From contig JBMNUT010000022.1 in the NCBI GenBank assembly GCA_050946375.1, positions 1 to 26,130 of the forward strand: a stretch of 26,130 nucleotides of DNA, read 5' to 3'. The stretch is from UBA1794 sp050946375. GTDB taxonomy: Bacteria > Bacteroidota > Bacteroidia > Bacteroidales > Bacteroidaceae. Under the pieces are notes generated by a model. It saw nothing but the letters and a program-made list of their open reading frames with translations. It had not been told where the DNA came from and ran no database searches. Below, piece by piece: positions 15,099-23,806 of the stretch. A program made the position numbers and the translations under genes. Every line of letters starts with the position of its first letter. Positions within the stretch are counted from its first letter, which is position 1.

Positions 15099-16730
15099 TC
15101 AGTCTAAATGTTCGGAGAGGTATTTCCCCACTTCTTCGGCGGTGGGATTGACCATCAGCACCGTGCCGTCGCGGCCGATGAGCCACGTTTTTCCTCCGGC
15201 GTTGCCTGCCCCGAGGCGTTCCCATACGGCGTGCCGGTCGTCGAGGTCCACAAGCGACGGCCAAGGGTAGCCGTCCTGTGCCTGAGCGGCCTGCATGGCT
15301 TTCGTGTTACCGGCTTCGCGAGCCACGGCTACCACGGTGAATCCTTTGTCTTTGTAAGCCTCATAGACGGGAATCATTTCCTTCGAATGCTGACGGCACG
15401 GGCCGCACCACGAAGCCCAAAGGTCGAGAAATACGATTTTCCCCGCACTCAGTTTGGAAAAGCGGTGGGGCTTTCCGTCCAAATCATCGGCCGTAAAGTC
15501 AAGAGCCTTACTGCCCGGCATATCCATGGTGCGGGCGGCGATGAGGGTACGCACGGTGCGGGTATAGGGATGTGCCGGGTATCGGTCAGCGTAGCGCCCA
15601 GCCAGTTGCAGAATACTGTCGGGAAATGCATCGTCATTCCCCACGCCCCCGTGCTCCAAGCGCGTAAGAAAAAAGAAATAGCCCACGAGCGACTCCCCGC
15701 TTCGTATGCAGGCAGCCTGGGCTTGACGCATGTCTTCGAAGAAAGCGCTGAAGCGGTCTTCGACGGATTGCCCGGCGGGGGTCAGCACGTTCCCCGCAGC
15801 TTTGAGGGCTTCGTACTGCTCGTAGAGGGCCCGTTGCGCAGAGTCGTTGTAGGCTTGCTCCCGTGCTTTCAGCAAATCCACCATTGCTCCGGTGAAATAC
15901 AAGCCGTGTTTTTCCAAAGAGTCACGCGTGTTTTCCAAAGCGCGCCAGCGGTCTTGCTCGAAATAATTCAGGCGGCAGAAAAGGGGATTCAGCACTCCGC
16001 CTTCCACCCGTGTAGACTCGTAATGAGAAAGGTCGAGGGAAATGCGCAACGTGTCGGCCTCGGCAAAAAAAGGATAAAAGTTACCGCTCGAAAAGGCCGT
16101 GCGCCATTCCTCCAGATAGTACACCTTTTCGGCATCGGTATACAGGTCATAGGCAAAATGCCCTTCCTCCACCGGTATCAGGACGGGCATCTGAATGCGG
16201 CTGTCCTTGCCGTATTCCTGCAAATGGAGCAGCGTATTCTGCCCTTCGCCCCGCACCGTTCCTTCGATACGACAGTGTATCTTGCCGACAGGTTCGGCAG
16301 GACGGAGCACTATGCCCCGCAACTGCAGGGCATAGTCTGCCTCACTTTCCATAAAATCAAAGCAATCGTCGGCCGCATCGAGCGGCTCGAAATAGAGCGT
16401 GAAGGGCAACATTCCCGTTTCGGGCACAGTCTTTTTCTCGCCCGGCACGATGCCTTCGGCACGGAGCAGGCGGTACTTTCTGCCCGTCGACAGCCCCTTC
16501 AGAAAACTCTCGGGGCTGATTTGGGCGGCATTCCCCGGGCTGTCATAAGATTTCAGCTCCAGGGCGGTCCACTGCGGACTGCATGTCACTCGCGAAAGAT
16601 AGAGCGAAAGGGTACGTTTCCCCGTAACCTGGGGGCAATCCACCACCCGCGCTTCCTGAGCCACGGCGGGGAAAACCACCGCCAGCAGCCACGCAATGGT
16701 CAAAAAGGCTATGGCTTTCTGGAATTTCAT
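15099..16730 (-). CDS. Thioredoxin-like (TlpA/ResA-type) secreted protein
   Basis: A 543-residue exported protein. Residues 1-24 form a signal peptide ending AVA. The N-terminal 380 residues are a large beta-rich then helical region that I do not recognise; parts resemble the DUF4369-type modules often found before thioredoxin domains in Bacteroidetes. The C-terminal 150 residues are a TlpA-like thioredoxin: LDFTADDLDGKPHRF, then FLDLWASWCGPCRQHSKEM with redox pair Cys442/Cys445, and the cis-Pro loop region near GGKTWLIGRDG. It likely reduces disulfides in the periplasm; the partner is unknown. It is the middle gene of an operon, 16 bases after the FAD oxidoreductase and four before the glycosyltransferase. 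Confidence 0.82.
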   Translation of the reverse strand: MKFQKAIAFLTIAWLLAVVFPAVAQEARVVDCPQVTGKRTLSLYLSRVTCSPQWTALELKSYDSPGNAAQISPESFLKGLSTGRKYRLLRAEGIVPGEKKTVPETGMLPFTLYFEPLDAADDCFDFMESEADYALQLRGIVLRPAEPVGKIHCRIEGTVRGEGQNTLLHLQEYGKDSRIQMPVLIPVEEGHFAYDLYTDAEKVYYLEEWRTAFSSGNFYPFFAEADTLRISLDLSHYESTRVEGGVLNPLFCRLNYFEQDRWRALENTRDSLEKHGLYFTGAMVDLLKAREQAYNDSAQRALYEQYEALKAAGNVLTPAGQSVEDRFSAFFEDMRQAQAACIRSGESLVGYFFFLTRLEHGGVGNDDAFPDSILQLAGRYADRYPAHPYTRTVRTLIAARTMDMPGSKALDFTADDLDGKPHRFSKLSAGKIVFLDLWASWCGPCRQHSKEMIPVYEAYKDKGFTVVAVAREAGNTKAMQAAQAQDGYPWPSLVDLDDRHAVWERLGAGNAGGKTWLIGRDGTVLMVNPTAEEVGKYLSEHLD

Positions 16731-16746
16731 ACCCCCCTGTTTTTTG

Positions 16747-18327
16747 TCAGTTACTCTTCGTTTCGTGATATTCTTCCTCGGTATTTACCGCCCAAACGTT
16801 CTCCTTCGTAGCAACACCGGCCACGATATTGTCCACAGCCTCCATGGCTGTCAGCATGGAGTGGTCCATATTATTATAGCGGTGCTGGCCGTTTCGGCCC
16901 ACACAGTAGAGGTTTTCGATGGAATCGAGGAAAGTCTTCACCTTATCCAGCTCGTAATACGTGCCGAAGTACGAGGGATATGCCTTGCGGATGCGGATGC
17001 GGCAGGCGTCGCGCACCGACTCTTTGCGCACAATGCCTATCTTTTCCAGCTCGGAAACGGCCATCCGGATGAAATCCTTGTCCCCCATCGTCCACAACTC
17101 GTCGCCTTCCGTACAGAAATACTCCAGCCCTATCCACATCGTGTTGCGGTAATCCTTCACCAGATAAGGCGACCAGTTGTTGAACACCTGTAGGCGCCCG
17201 ATTTTTACGTCGCGCTCCTGTATGTAAATCCACGTATCCGGGACACGCCCGTCATAAGTCTTGATGCGCGTTTCGTTGGTGATTTCCAGTTTGTCCACCA
17301 GCAGTCCCACGGTAATGAAGTCGCGGTAGGGCAGACCGGCAGCCACCCTCTTCACCTCTTCCGGCACATCGATGCCCCGCAAGGCCTGTACCAAATCCTT
17401 CAAAGGCATGGAAGAAAAGAAATAATCGCATGCCTCACGCTTCCGTTCGCCCTGCGGAGTGCGGACCGTTACGGCTACTACCCGGCCATTCTCCACGTGC
17501 ACTTCTTCCACCGCCGTCTGCATCACGACTTCACCGCCACGTGCCTGCACGTCGGAAGCCACAGTCTCCCACAGTTGTCCCGGCCCATATTTGGGATAGA
17601 AGAAACGCTCGATGAGCGAAGTCTCCACCTTGTCGGGGTCGGAAGCCGAACCGTGCTGAAAACTTTTGCGCAGCATATCCTTCAAGATGGCAAAGACCGA
17701 CAGCCCCTTTACCCGCTGCGAGCCCCAGTCGGCGCCTAACTTCGAGGGATGTACGCCCCACACTTTCGTCGTATAGTCTTCGAAAAACATGCGATAGAGC
17801 GGACGCCCGAAGCGGTTGATGTAGAAGTTCTCAAGCGAAGTGTCGGGCTTCTTCACCAGCGTAGAGGCGAGATAGCCGAAACCGGCCTGCAGCGTGCGGC
17901 CCAGGCCCATGTTGGTAAACGTTTTCAGCTTGAGCGATATAGGATAGTCGAAGAACTTGCGCAAATAAAAGATGCGGGAAACCCGGTTACGCTCCAGCAT
18001 TACCCGGTCTTCGCGCTCGGGGTCGGGCCCGCCGGGCTGTATACCCTCGGGCGTACGCTGCAGGAGCAGGTCGTCTTCCGCAGGGCTTCCCTGCAAAGGC
18101 AACACGCCCATCCACCAGTCCATCACGCGTTTGTTTTTCGAGAAGAAGCGGTGTCCGCCGATGTCCATACGGTTTCCTTTGTACGACACGGTCTGCGAAA
18201 TACCGCCGATTGCCGCAGTTTCCTCGAAAACGACCGGATGTATATCCGTACGCTCCAGCATTTCGCGGGCTGCAGTAAGCCCCGCCGGACCGGCACCGGC
18301 TATTATTGCTCGTTTGGATGTAGCCAC
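16747..18327 (-). CDS. FAD-dependent oxidoreductase (UDP-galactopyranose mutase / protoporphyrinogen oxidase-like)
   Basis: A 526-residue flavoprotein. The dinucleotide-binding motif is at the N-terminus (IIAGAGPAGLTAAREML, Gly11/13/16), followed by the acidic end of strand 2 (VVFEE). MDIGGHRFFSKNKRVMDWW and the C-terminal RNGQHRYNNMDHSMLTAMEAVDN are typical of the NAD(P)-binding amine-oxidase-like group that includes UDP-galactopyranose mutase relatives. The reaction is not known. The start is taken as GTG 18327: the promoter -7 box TATATTTG lies only 32-39 bases upstream, so the in-frame ATG at 18408 would be outside the message. It leads an operon with the thioredoxin-like and glycosyltransferase genes, which suggests a role in envelope glycan synthesis (inference). 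Confidence 0.78.
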   Translation of the reverse strand: MATSKRAIIAGAGPAGLTAAREMLERTDIHPVVFEETAAIGGISQTVSYKGNRMDIGGHRFFSKNKRVMDWWMGVLPLQGSPAEDDLLLQRTPEGIQPGGPDPEREDRVMLERNRVSRIFYLRKFFDYPISLKLKTFTNMGLGRTLQAGFGYLASTLVKKPDTSLENFYINRFGRPLYRMFFEDYTTKVWGVHPSKLGADWGSQRVKGLSVFAILKDMLRKSFQHGSASDPDKVETSLIERFFYPKYGPGQLWETVASDVQARGGEVVMQTAVEEVHVENGRVVAVTVRTPQGERKREACDYFFSSMPLKDLVQALRGIDVPEEVKRVAAGLPYRDFITVGLLVDKLEITNETRIKTYDGRVPDTWIYIQERDVKIGRLQVFNNWSPYLVKDYRNTMWIGLEYFCTEGDELWTMGDKDFIRMAVSELEKIGIVRKESVRDACRIRIRKAYPSYFGTYYELDKVKTFLDSIENLYCVGRNGQHRYNNMDHSMLTAMEAVDNIVAGVATKENVWAVNTEEEYHETKSN

Positions 18328-18358
18328 AATTCTATCTTTTTTGAAGTTTTTTATGGGA

Positions 18359-18366
18359 CAAATATA
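18359..18366 (-). promoter_or_regulatory. -7 box of the FAD oxidoreductase operon
   Basis: TATATTTG on the minus strand, a perfect TAnnTTTG. It decides the start codon of the gene below it (GTG 18327 rather than ATG 18408). No exact TTTG is seen at -33. Confidence 0.6.
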
Positions 18367-18445
18367 GGGTTTTATCCGTGAAATAACGGCACGGATAATG
18401 AATTTCAATCATTCTCTCGGGAAAAAACACGCGCACACGCCGGCA

Positions 18446-19783
18446 CTACATGCAGGTACGGCGGAAGAAACGGGTAGAGTACAAGAGTCCGGCGCAAGTC
18501 AGTCCCACCGAGAAGGAATACCAAATGCCCGGAAGTTTCCAGTCGAACACAAAAGCAAAGCAGTAACTTATGGGCAAGGAGATGAGGAAATAGGAAATAA
18601 AGGCATAGACCACCACGGCACGCACGTCGGTCAGGCCGCGCAGCGCATTGGAAAACGTAATTTGCAGACCGTCGCCCAACTGATAGAGCAGCAGCGGAAT
18701 GACGAGGGCCGGTATGGCCTGCGCCACGGCGACGTCGTCGGTAAACCAAACGCCTATGTGGTTACGCAAACTCCCGACGAACAGGGAGCAAGCCAAGGCG
18801 ATGAGCATGACCAGATGGAAACCGGCCACGGCCGAACGCCGCAGGTTCTGCACGTCGCCCTGCCCGCGGAAGTAACTGACCCGCACGGCCACGGCCGACC
18901 CCATGCCCAGATACATCATGAAGAAGAGAGTGCTTATGGAAAGCATCACCTGATGAGTGGCCAGTTCGCGGGCTCCCAGCCAGCCGACCATGATGGCACA
19001 CAGGCTGAAAGAAGCCGTCTCCATAAACATCTGCAGCGCAACGGGCCAGCCCAGCTTGTTGAGCTGCACAAAGTCGGCACGGTTCACCCGCCCTTGCTTG
19101 AAACCTTTCCAATAAGGGGCGTAACGCTTGCGGTGGAAGAAGATGAAAGCAAACGTAAGGCACATGAGTATGCGCATCGTCAGCGTAGAGACGCCCGCGC
19201 CAAACAGCCCCCATTCGGGAAAAGGACCGGGCCCGTAGATAAAAAGGTAGTTCGTTCCGATATGAGCCAGGTTGCCGACCAGCAAAATCCACATGCTGAT
19301 ACGCGTATCCTGCACCCCGTCGACGCATTGCCGAAAGGCATTGAACAACATCAGGAAGGGAATCGAGAAAAGAATCGTCAGGAAATAAGGTTTGATGATG
19401 GGCAAAAGCTCCACGGGCTGCCCCATCCGGTCGATGTTGAGGTAGAATATGAACATACACCCCATCAAAAGGAACGAAGTGAGCAGGTTGGCCGCCAGAG
19501 CGTTGCGGAGTTTACGCCCGATGGCCTCGTATTCGCCGCGGCCATACAGGGCGCCCACCACCGGAGTAAGCCCCAAGGCAAAACCGATGGAAGCCACGAT
19601 GGCCATGTTGAACGTATTGTTCACAAAACCTGCGGAGCTCAGTTCGGCCACCGCATGATGCCCCACCATCAACGTGTCGGCAATGGCGAAAACCACAATA
19701 CCGAATTGGGCTACTACTATGGGAAGACCCAGTTTCAACAAAGCACGGTAGTGGCTCGAATAGGTACGGAAAAGATTTCTCAT
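18446..19783 (-). CDS. MATE family efflux transporter
   Basis: A 445-residue protein with 12 hydrophobic segments in two similar halves. The N-terminal LGLPIVVAQFGIVVFAIADT and the pattern GHHAVAELSSAGFVNN are typical MATE (NorM/DinF-like) sequences; the second half repeats with MFMETASFSLCAIMVGWLG and ATHQVMLSIS. It exports cationic drugs or metabolites in exchange for H+ or Na+. ATG 19783 starts the family's normal N-terminus. A further upstream in-frame ATG at 19876 would translate repeat array G (SCKAFCDGRRGF) and is rejected. No recognisable -7 box lies directly upstream; array G and its long hairpin lie there instead. The three bases after its stop begin a possible decayed 22-bp unit. 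Confidence 0.92.
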   Translation of the reverse strand: MRNLFRTYSSHYRALLKLGLPIVVAQFGIVVFAIADTLMVGHHAVAELSSAGFVNNTFNMAIVASIGFALGLTPVVGALYGRGEYEAIGRKLRNALAANLLTSFLLMGCMFIFYLNIDRMGQPVELLPIIKPYFLTILFSIPFLMLFNAFRQCVDGVQDTRISMWILLVGNLAHIGTNYLFIYGPGPFPEWGLFGAGVSTLTMRILMCLTFAFIFFHRKRYAPYWKGFKQGRVNRADFVQLNKLGWPVALQMFMETASFSLCAIMVGWLGARELATHQVMLSISTLFFMMYLGMGSAVAVRVSYFRGQGDVQNLRRSAVAGFHLVMLIALACSLFVGSLRNHIGVWFTDDVAVAQAIPALVIPLLLYQLGDGLQITFSNALRGLTDVRAVVVYAFISYFLISLPISYCFAFVFDWKLPGIWYSFSVGLTCAGLLYSTRFFRRTCM

Positions 19784-19805
19784 CGTATCGCGTTTTTCTG
19801 ATTGT

Positions 19806-19893
19806 CCGGCAACATCGCCCGAAAAGCCTCGCCTCCCGTCGCAAAAAGCCTTGCAGCTTTTCGAAAGGAGGTGCAAGGCTTTTTCCCGACGGG
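19806..19893. repeat. 22-bp repeat array G with a 21-bp hairpin
   Basis: Four units in phase at 19806, 19828, 19850 and 19872; the last two are clear (CTTGCAGCTTTT with CGAAAGGAGG; TGCAAGGCTTTT with TCCCGACGGG). The arms 19835-19855 and 19872-19893 are near-perfect inverted repeats (CCCGTCG, A-run, AGCCTTGCA against its complement) around a 16-base loop that itself holds CTTTTCGAAAG. It lies upstream of the MATE gene. Confidence 0.75.
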
Positions 19894-20035
19894 CTTAAGC
19901 CTCTATTCCATAAAAAGGCGACAAAATTACTACATCCCCCATAAATTAGCAAGCCAACTGCGGCATAAGCGGGAAATAAACCGGCTACAAAAAAATACTG
20001 CCCGGCAAATGCTGGGCAGCAGGATTGCAATACAA
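19894..20035. terminator. Terminator of the der operon (19989-20018) and flanking spacer
   Basis: On the minus strand CTGCCCAGC, ATTT loop, GCCGGGCAG (19998-20018 on the + strand) forms a 9-bp stem with one G-T pair, followed by TATTTTTTT. It lies 18 bases after the der stop codon. The rest of the spacer shows nothing else. Confidence 0.88.
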
Positions 20036-21349
20036 TTACTTCTGACGGATAAAGATATTAACCGGGGTGCCTCCCAGTTCCCACTTTTCGCGCATCTTGT
20101 TTTCCAGGAAACGCTTGTACGGCTCTTTCACGTACTGCGGCAGATTGGCAAAAAAGACGAACGAAGGAATCTGCGTGTTGGGCAGCTGTGTCACATACTT
20201 TATCTTGATATACTTACCTTTGTTGGAGGGAGGCGGATAAGCCTCTATGAGGGGCAGCATTTCCGCATTGAGTTGCGCGGTCGGGATGCGCAGGGAGCGG
20301 TGCTTATACACCTCCACGGCTGTCTCCAGCACCTTGAATATGCGCTGCTTGGTAAGCGCACTCACGAAAATGATGGGGAAATCAACAAAAGGAGCAAAAC
20401 GGGCGCGGATGGCCGACTCGTAACTTTCGATAACCTTGTTGGACTTGTCTTCCACCAGGTCCCACTTGTTGACTACGACCACCAGGCCTTTCCGGTTTTT
20501 CTGAATGAGCTGATAGATATTGACATCCTGCATCTCCACACCGCGGGTGGCATCGATCATCAGAATGCAGACGTCGCTGCCTTCGATAGAGCGGATACTG
20601 CGGATTACGGAGTAATATTCGAGATCTTCCGTCACCTTCTTTTTCTTGCGGATGCCCGCCGTGTCGACCAAATAGAAGTCGAAACCGAATTTACTGTAAC
20701 GCGTATAAATGGAATCGCGGGTCGTTCCGGCAATTTCCGTCACGATGTTGCGCGTTTCCCCGATGAAAGCGTTTATTATCGAGGACTTTCCGACATTAGG
20801 ACGCCCCACTACTGCAAAGCGGGGAATGTCTTCGTCGAGCAAGTCCGTCGTCTTCTGCGCCAGAAGAGCTATGACCTTGTCGAGCAAGTCGCCCGTTCCG
20901 CTACCGGATATGGCGGAAACGCAAATCGGGTCGCCCAATCCAAGCGAATAGAACTCGGCCGAAAAATAAAGCTGGTTGTTGTTGTCCGCCTTGTTGCAGA
21001 CCAAAAGAACGGGTTTCTTCTGGCGGCGCAAAATATCGGCAACCTCCTGGTCCAAATCCGTAACCCCGCCCATCATATCGACTACGAAAAGAATGACATC
21101 GGCTTCCTCCACGGCCAAAATGACCTGCTTGCGGATTTCCTCTTCAAATATGTCGTCGGAATTTACGACCCATCCTCCGGTGTCGACCAGCGAGAATTCC
21201 ATGCCGCCCCATTCCAACTTTCCGTACTGGCGGTCGCGGGTCGTGCCCGCTTGTTCAGCCACGATGGCCTGCCGCGTCTGCGTCAAACGGTTGAACAATG
21301 TGGACTTTCCTACATTAGGACGCCCTACGATAGCTACTAAGTTACTCAT
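20036..21349 (-). CDS. der: Ribosome biogenesis GTPase Der
   Basis: A 437-residue protein with two tandem GTPase domains, the defining layout of Der (EngA), which acts in 50S subunit assembly. Domain 1 has GRPNVGKS (9-16), DTGG (57-60) and NKAD (119-122). Domain 2 has GRPNVGKS (182-189), DTAG and NKWD. A C-terminal KH-like domain ends with KWELGGTPVNIFIRQK, the usual tail. The length matches the family. ATG 21349 is preceded by GGAAGAT. It is the last gene of the DUF177-rpmF-fabH-era-der run and is followed by an intrinsic terminator. Confidence 0.98.
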   Translation of the reverse strand: MSNLVAIVGRPNVGKSTLFNRLTQTRQAIVAEQAGTTRDRQYGKLEWGGMEFSLVDTGGWVVNSDDIFEEEIRKQVILAVEEADVILFVVDMMGGVTDLDQEVADILRRQKKPVLLVCNKADNNNQLYFSAEFYSLGLGDPICVSAISGSGTGDLLDKVIALLAQKTTDLLDEDIPRFAVVGRPNVGKSSIINAFIGETRNIVTEIAGTTRDSIYTRYSKFGFDFYLVDTAGIRKKKKVTEDLEYYSVIRSIRSIEGSDVCILMIDATRGVEMQDVNIYQLIQKNRKGLVVVVNKWDLVEDKSNKVIESYESAIRARFAPFVDFPIIFVSALTKQRIFKVLETAVEVYKHRSLRIPTAQLNAEMLPLIEAYPPPSNKGKYIKIKYVTQLPNTQIPSFVFFANLPQYVKEPYKRFLENKMREKWELGGTPVNIFIRQK

Positions 21350-21388
21350 ATCTTCCGGTGTTTTGCGGGTTGTTTCCCCGTAATTGTC

Positions 21389-22270
21389 TCAATCTAAATT
21401 ATATCCGAAGTTGCGCAATTCCTTGTCCGAACTGCGCCAATCCTTGTCTACCTTTACGAAAGTCTGCAAAAAGACTTTCTTTCCCAAGAAACGCTCCAGC
21501 GCAAGACGGGCTTCGGTAGCCACTTTCTTCAGCGCCCGCCCGCCTTTTCCGATGATAATGCCTTTCTGCGAATCGCGTTCCACGTAGATTACCGCCTCGA
21601 TGGCTATGCTGTGCTCCGTTTCCTTGTAGCTCTCTACGCTGACTTCCACGGAATAAGGAATCTCTTTGTCGTAGTAAAGCAGAATCTTCTCCCGTATAAT
21701 CTCCGTCACAAAGAAGCGCGCCGGACGGTCGGTCCACTCGTTCTTGTCAAAATAAGGGGGCGAATCGGGCAAAAGCTCGCGTATCCGGCGCATTACGGCA
21801 TCTACATTGAACTTAGCCAAGGCCGAAACCGGGAAAATCTCCGCACGAGGCAGCAATTCCTTCCACTTCTCTACCAGTTCCTCCAGATGCTTTTGGTCGG
21901 TTTTGTCTATTTTGTTGATTAAAAGCAGAAGCGGAACCTCCATTTTCTGCACGCGTTCCAGAAAATCACGGTTCTTTTCCGGCTGTTCCTGCACATCGGT
22001 CACGTAAAGCAGCACATCGGCATCGGAAAGGGCCGACTCGGAGAAGTGCAACATGCTCTCCTGCAGCTTATAATTAGGCTTAAGTACTCCGGGAGTGTCG
22101 GAAAAGACGATCTGCGTGTCCTCCGTATTTACGATGCCCATAATGCGGTGTCGGGTCGTTTGCGCCTTGAAAGTCACAATCGAGATGCGCTCTCCTACGA
22201 AAAGGTTCATAAGCGTCGACTTACCGACATTGGGGTTTCCCACGATATTGACGAATCCGGCTTTGTGCAT
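21389..22270 (-). CDS. era: GTPase Era
   Basis: A 293-residue Era, the normal length. The GTPase domain has GNPNVGKS (11-18), the switch region TTRHRIMGI, DTPG, and NKID. The C-terminal KH RNA-binding domain contains GIIIGKGGRALKKV with the GxxG loop. Era binds the 3' end of 16S rRNA and assists 30S maturation. An in-frame ATG at 22312 would add 14 residues with no family similarity; the conserved protein starts at MHKAGFVNIVG, so ATG 22270 is used. It lies 39 bases before der and 133 bases after fabH. Confidence 0.97.
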   Translation of the reverse strand: MHKAGFVNIVGNPNVGKSTLMNLFVGERISIVTFKAQTTRHRIMGIVNTEDTQIVFSDTPGVLKPNYKLQESMLHFSESALSDADVLLYVTDVQEQPEKNRDFLERVQKMEVPLLLLINKIDKTDQKHLEELVEKWKELLPRAEIFPVSALAKFNVDAVMRRIRELLPDSPPYFDKNEWTDRPARFFVTEIIREKILLYYDKEIPYSVEVSVESYKETEHSIAIEAVIYVERDSQKGIIIGKGGRALKKVATEARLALERFLGKKVFLQTFVKVDKDWRSSDKELRNFGYNLD

Positions 22271-22403
22271 AAGAAAAGGTATAGTAGAATTTATACAAAG
22301 AAAACGCATCAAAGTCTCAAGGGCAGCGATACGTTTCTATAGCGAAAGACAGCGCGTCACTCCCCGCGGAATACGGGAAGAGATGCGCTGCCTCTTCAGG
22401 TTC

Positions 22404-23435
22404 TTATTCAGCAACAATCTGTTTTGCCTCGGGTACTTCGTCGCCGTTGTAGCCCCACTTCATGTAGAGGGCGCCATAGGTGAAGCCGGCACCGAAGGCG
22501 GTAAATATCAAATTATCGCCTTTCTTCAGCTTGCGTTCAAAGTCCCACAGACAAAGCGGCAGCGTCGCACCGCTGGTGTTGCCGTAACGCTGAATATTGA
22601 CCATCACTTTTTCCATCGGCACCTCGAGCCTGCGGGCTACTGCGTCGATGATGCGCAAGTTGGCCTGATGGGGGATGATCCAGTCGATATTGGTTTTATC
22701 CAAATGATTCTTCTCGGCTATCTTTGCGGTCAGGTCGGACATGTTGGAGACGGCATACTTGAAGACCGTGCGACCTTCCTGATAGATGTAATGCATGTGG
22801 TTATCCACCGTAAAATACGAGGGAGGACACACGCTGCCGCCTGCTTTCATGTGGAGGAAGGGAAGCCCCTTGCCATCCGTGCGCAGGATGCTGTCCATAA
22901 CGCCCAACTCTTCGGTCGTGGGCTCCATCATTACAGCTGCGGCACCATCGCCAAAGATGGGACAAGTGGCACGGTCCGTATAATCGGTAATGGAAGACAT
23001 CTTCTCAGCACCTACCAAAATGATTTTCTTGTAACGCCCGGAACGGATGAAGTTGGCACCCACTTCCAGCAGATACAAGAAGCCACAGCAGGCGGCCGAG
23101 AGGTCGAACGCAAAGGCGTTCTTCAATCCCAGCTTATCGCAAAGGATCGATGCGGTGGAGGGGAAATGATAGTCGGGAGTCGTAGTGGCAACCACAATCA
23201 GGTCGATATCGTCCGGATTGGAATGGGTCTTGCGCATCAATTCTTTGGCTGCCTTACGGGCCATATATGAAGTACCAAGTCCTTCTTCGTTGAGGATTCT
23301 ACGCTCTTTCACCCCGATGCGGGTCATAATCCACTCGTCGTTCGTATCGACCATGTTCGAGAGTTCCTCGTTGGTCAACACGTAATCGGGGACATAACCT
23401 CCTACGCCGGTTATTACTGCATTTATTTTTTCCAT
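22404..23435 (-). CDS. fabH: 3-oxoacyl-[acyl-carrier-protein] synthase III
   Basis: A 343-residue KAS III that condenses acetyl-CoA (or a branched acyl-CoA) with malonyl-ACP to start fatty acid synthesis. Catalytic residues are in place: Cys116 in DLSAACCGF, His256 in IIPHQAN, and Asn286 in RYGNTSGAT. The N-terminal DEWIMTRIGVKER and C-terminal GAGFTYGALYMKW are typical. The product of the primer choice (straight or branched) cannot be told from sequence. It sits between rpmF and era. The plsX gene that often lies between rpmF and fabH is missing here. Confidence 0.97.
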   Translation of the reverse strand: MEKINAVITGVGGYVPDYVLTNEELSNMVDTNDEWIMTRIGVKERRILNEEGLGTSYMARKAAKELMRKTHSNPDDIDLIVVATTTPDYHFPSTASILCDKLGLKNAFAFDLSAACCGFLYLLEVGANFIRSGRYKKIILVGAEKMSSITDYTDRATCPIFGDGAAAVMMEPTTEELGVMDSILRTDGKGLPFLHMKAGGSVCPPSYFTVDNHMHYIYQEGRTVFKYAVSNMSDLTAKIAEKNHLDKTNIDWIIPHQANLRIIDAVARRLEVPMEKVMVNIQRYGNTSGATLPLCLWDFERKLKKGDNLIFTAFGAGFTYGALYMKWGYNGDEVPEAKQIVAE

Positions 23436-23529
23436 AGAAATCTACATATTCAAAAAGCACAAAGAGCCAGAGACAGTCTCGACAAAGAGATAGCTCCGGC
23501 TACATACTTGTGGTATTTCGCTACCGTTT

Positions 23530-23547
23530 CCTTTCGTGCAAGAAAGG
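23530..23547 (-). other. Small hairpin after rpmF
   Basis: CCTTTC, TTGCAC loop, GAAAGG on the minus strand, directly after the rpmF stop codon. It has no T-run, so it is more likely an mRNA 3'-end or processing structure than a terminator; the operon probably reads through to fabH. Confidence 0.35.
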
Positions 23548-23733
23548 TTAAACTGCGGTTTCCTTCTCAATTGCTACTTTTCCACGATATTGACCACATG
23601 CGCCACATACGGTATGGTACACATACCATTCACCGCAATTGGGGCAAATTGCCAACGTAGGAGCAACTGCTTTGTCATGAGTTCTTCTCTTTGCAGTCCG
23701 AGTGTTTGACTGTCTTCTCTTAGGATGTGCCAT
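23548..23733 (-). CDS. rpmF: 50S ribosomal protein L32
   Basis: A 61-residue L32. The N-terminus MAHPKRRQSNTRTAKRR is diagnostic. Cys30, Cys33, Cys43 and Cys46 (CPNC and CGAC) form the zinc ribbon, so this is the zinc-binding (C+) form. It lies between the DUF177 gene (73 bases upstream) and fabH, the order conserved across many bacteria. Confidence 0.98.
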   Translation of the reverse strand: MAHPKRRQSNTRTAKRRTHDKAVAPTLAICPNCGEWYVYHTVCGACGQYRGKVAIEKETAV

Positions 23734-23806
23734 TGTTCTTTTCTATTTTAATGTTATGTTTACTCTTTATCGTTTTCTCTTTTCCGGCAAAAGGCCGTTC
23801 ACGGCT

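Noticed and set aside
15108..16811. Long + strand open frame opposite the thioredoxin-like gene
   Set aside because: Shadow frame; the minus strand has a signal peptide and the WCGPC motif. The similar frames at 10168-11541, 18398-19801 and 19802-21340 are rejected for the same reason.
18409..18445. Possible ninth intergenic array after the MATE gene
   Set aside because: One T-run with CCCGAGAG on the minus strand resembles a unit, but there is no second unit to fix the period.
22313..22403. Inverted repeat GGCAGCG/CGCTGCC between fabH and era
   Set aside because: Only seven bases pair across almost 60 bases, with no T-run; likely chance.
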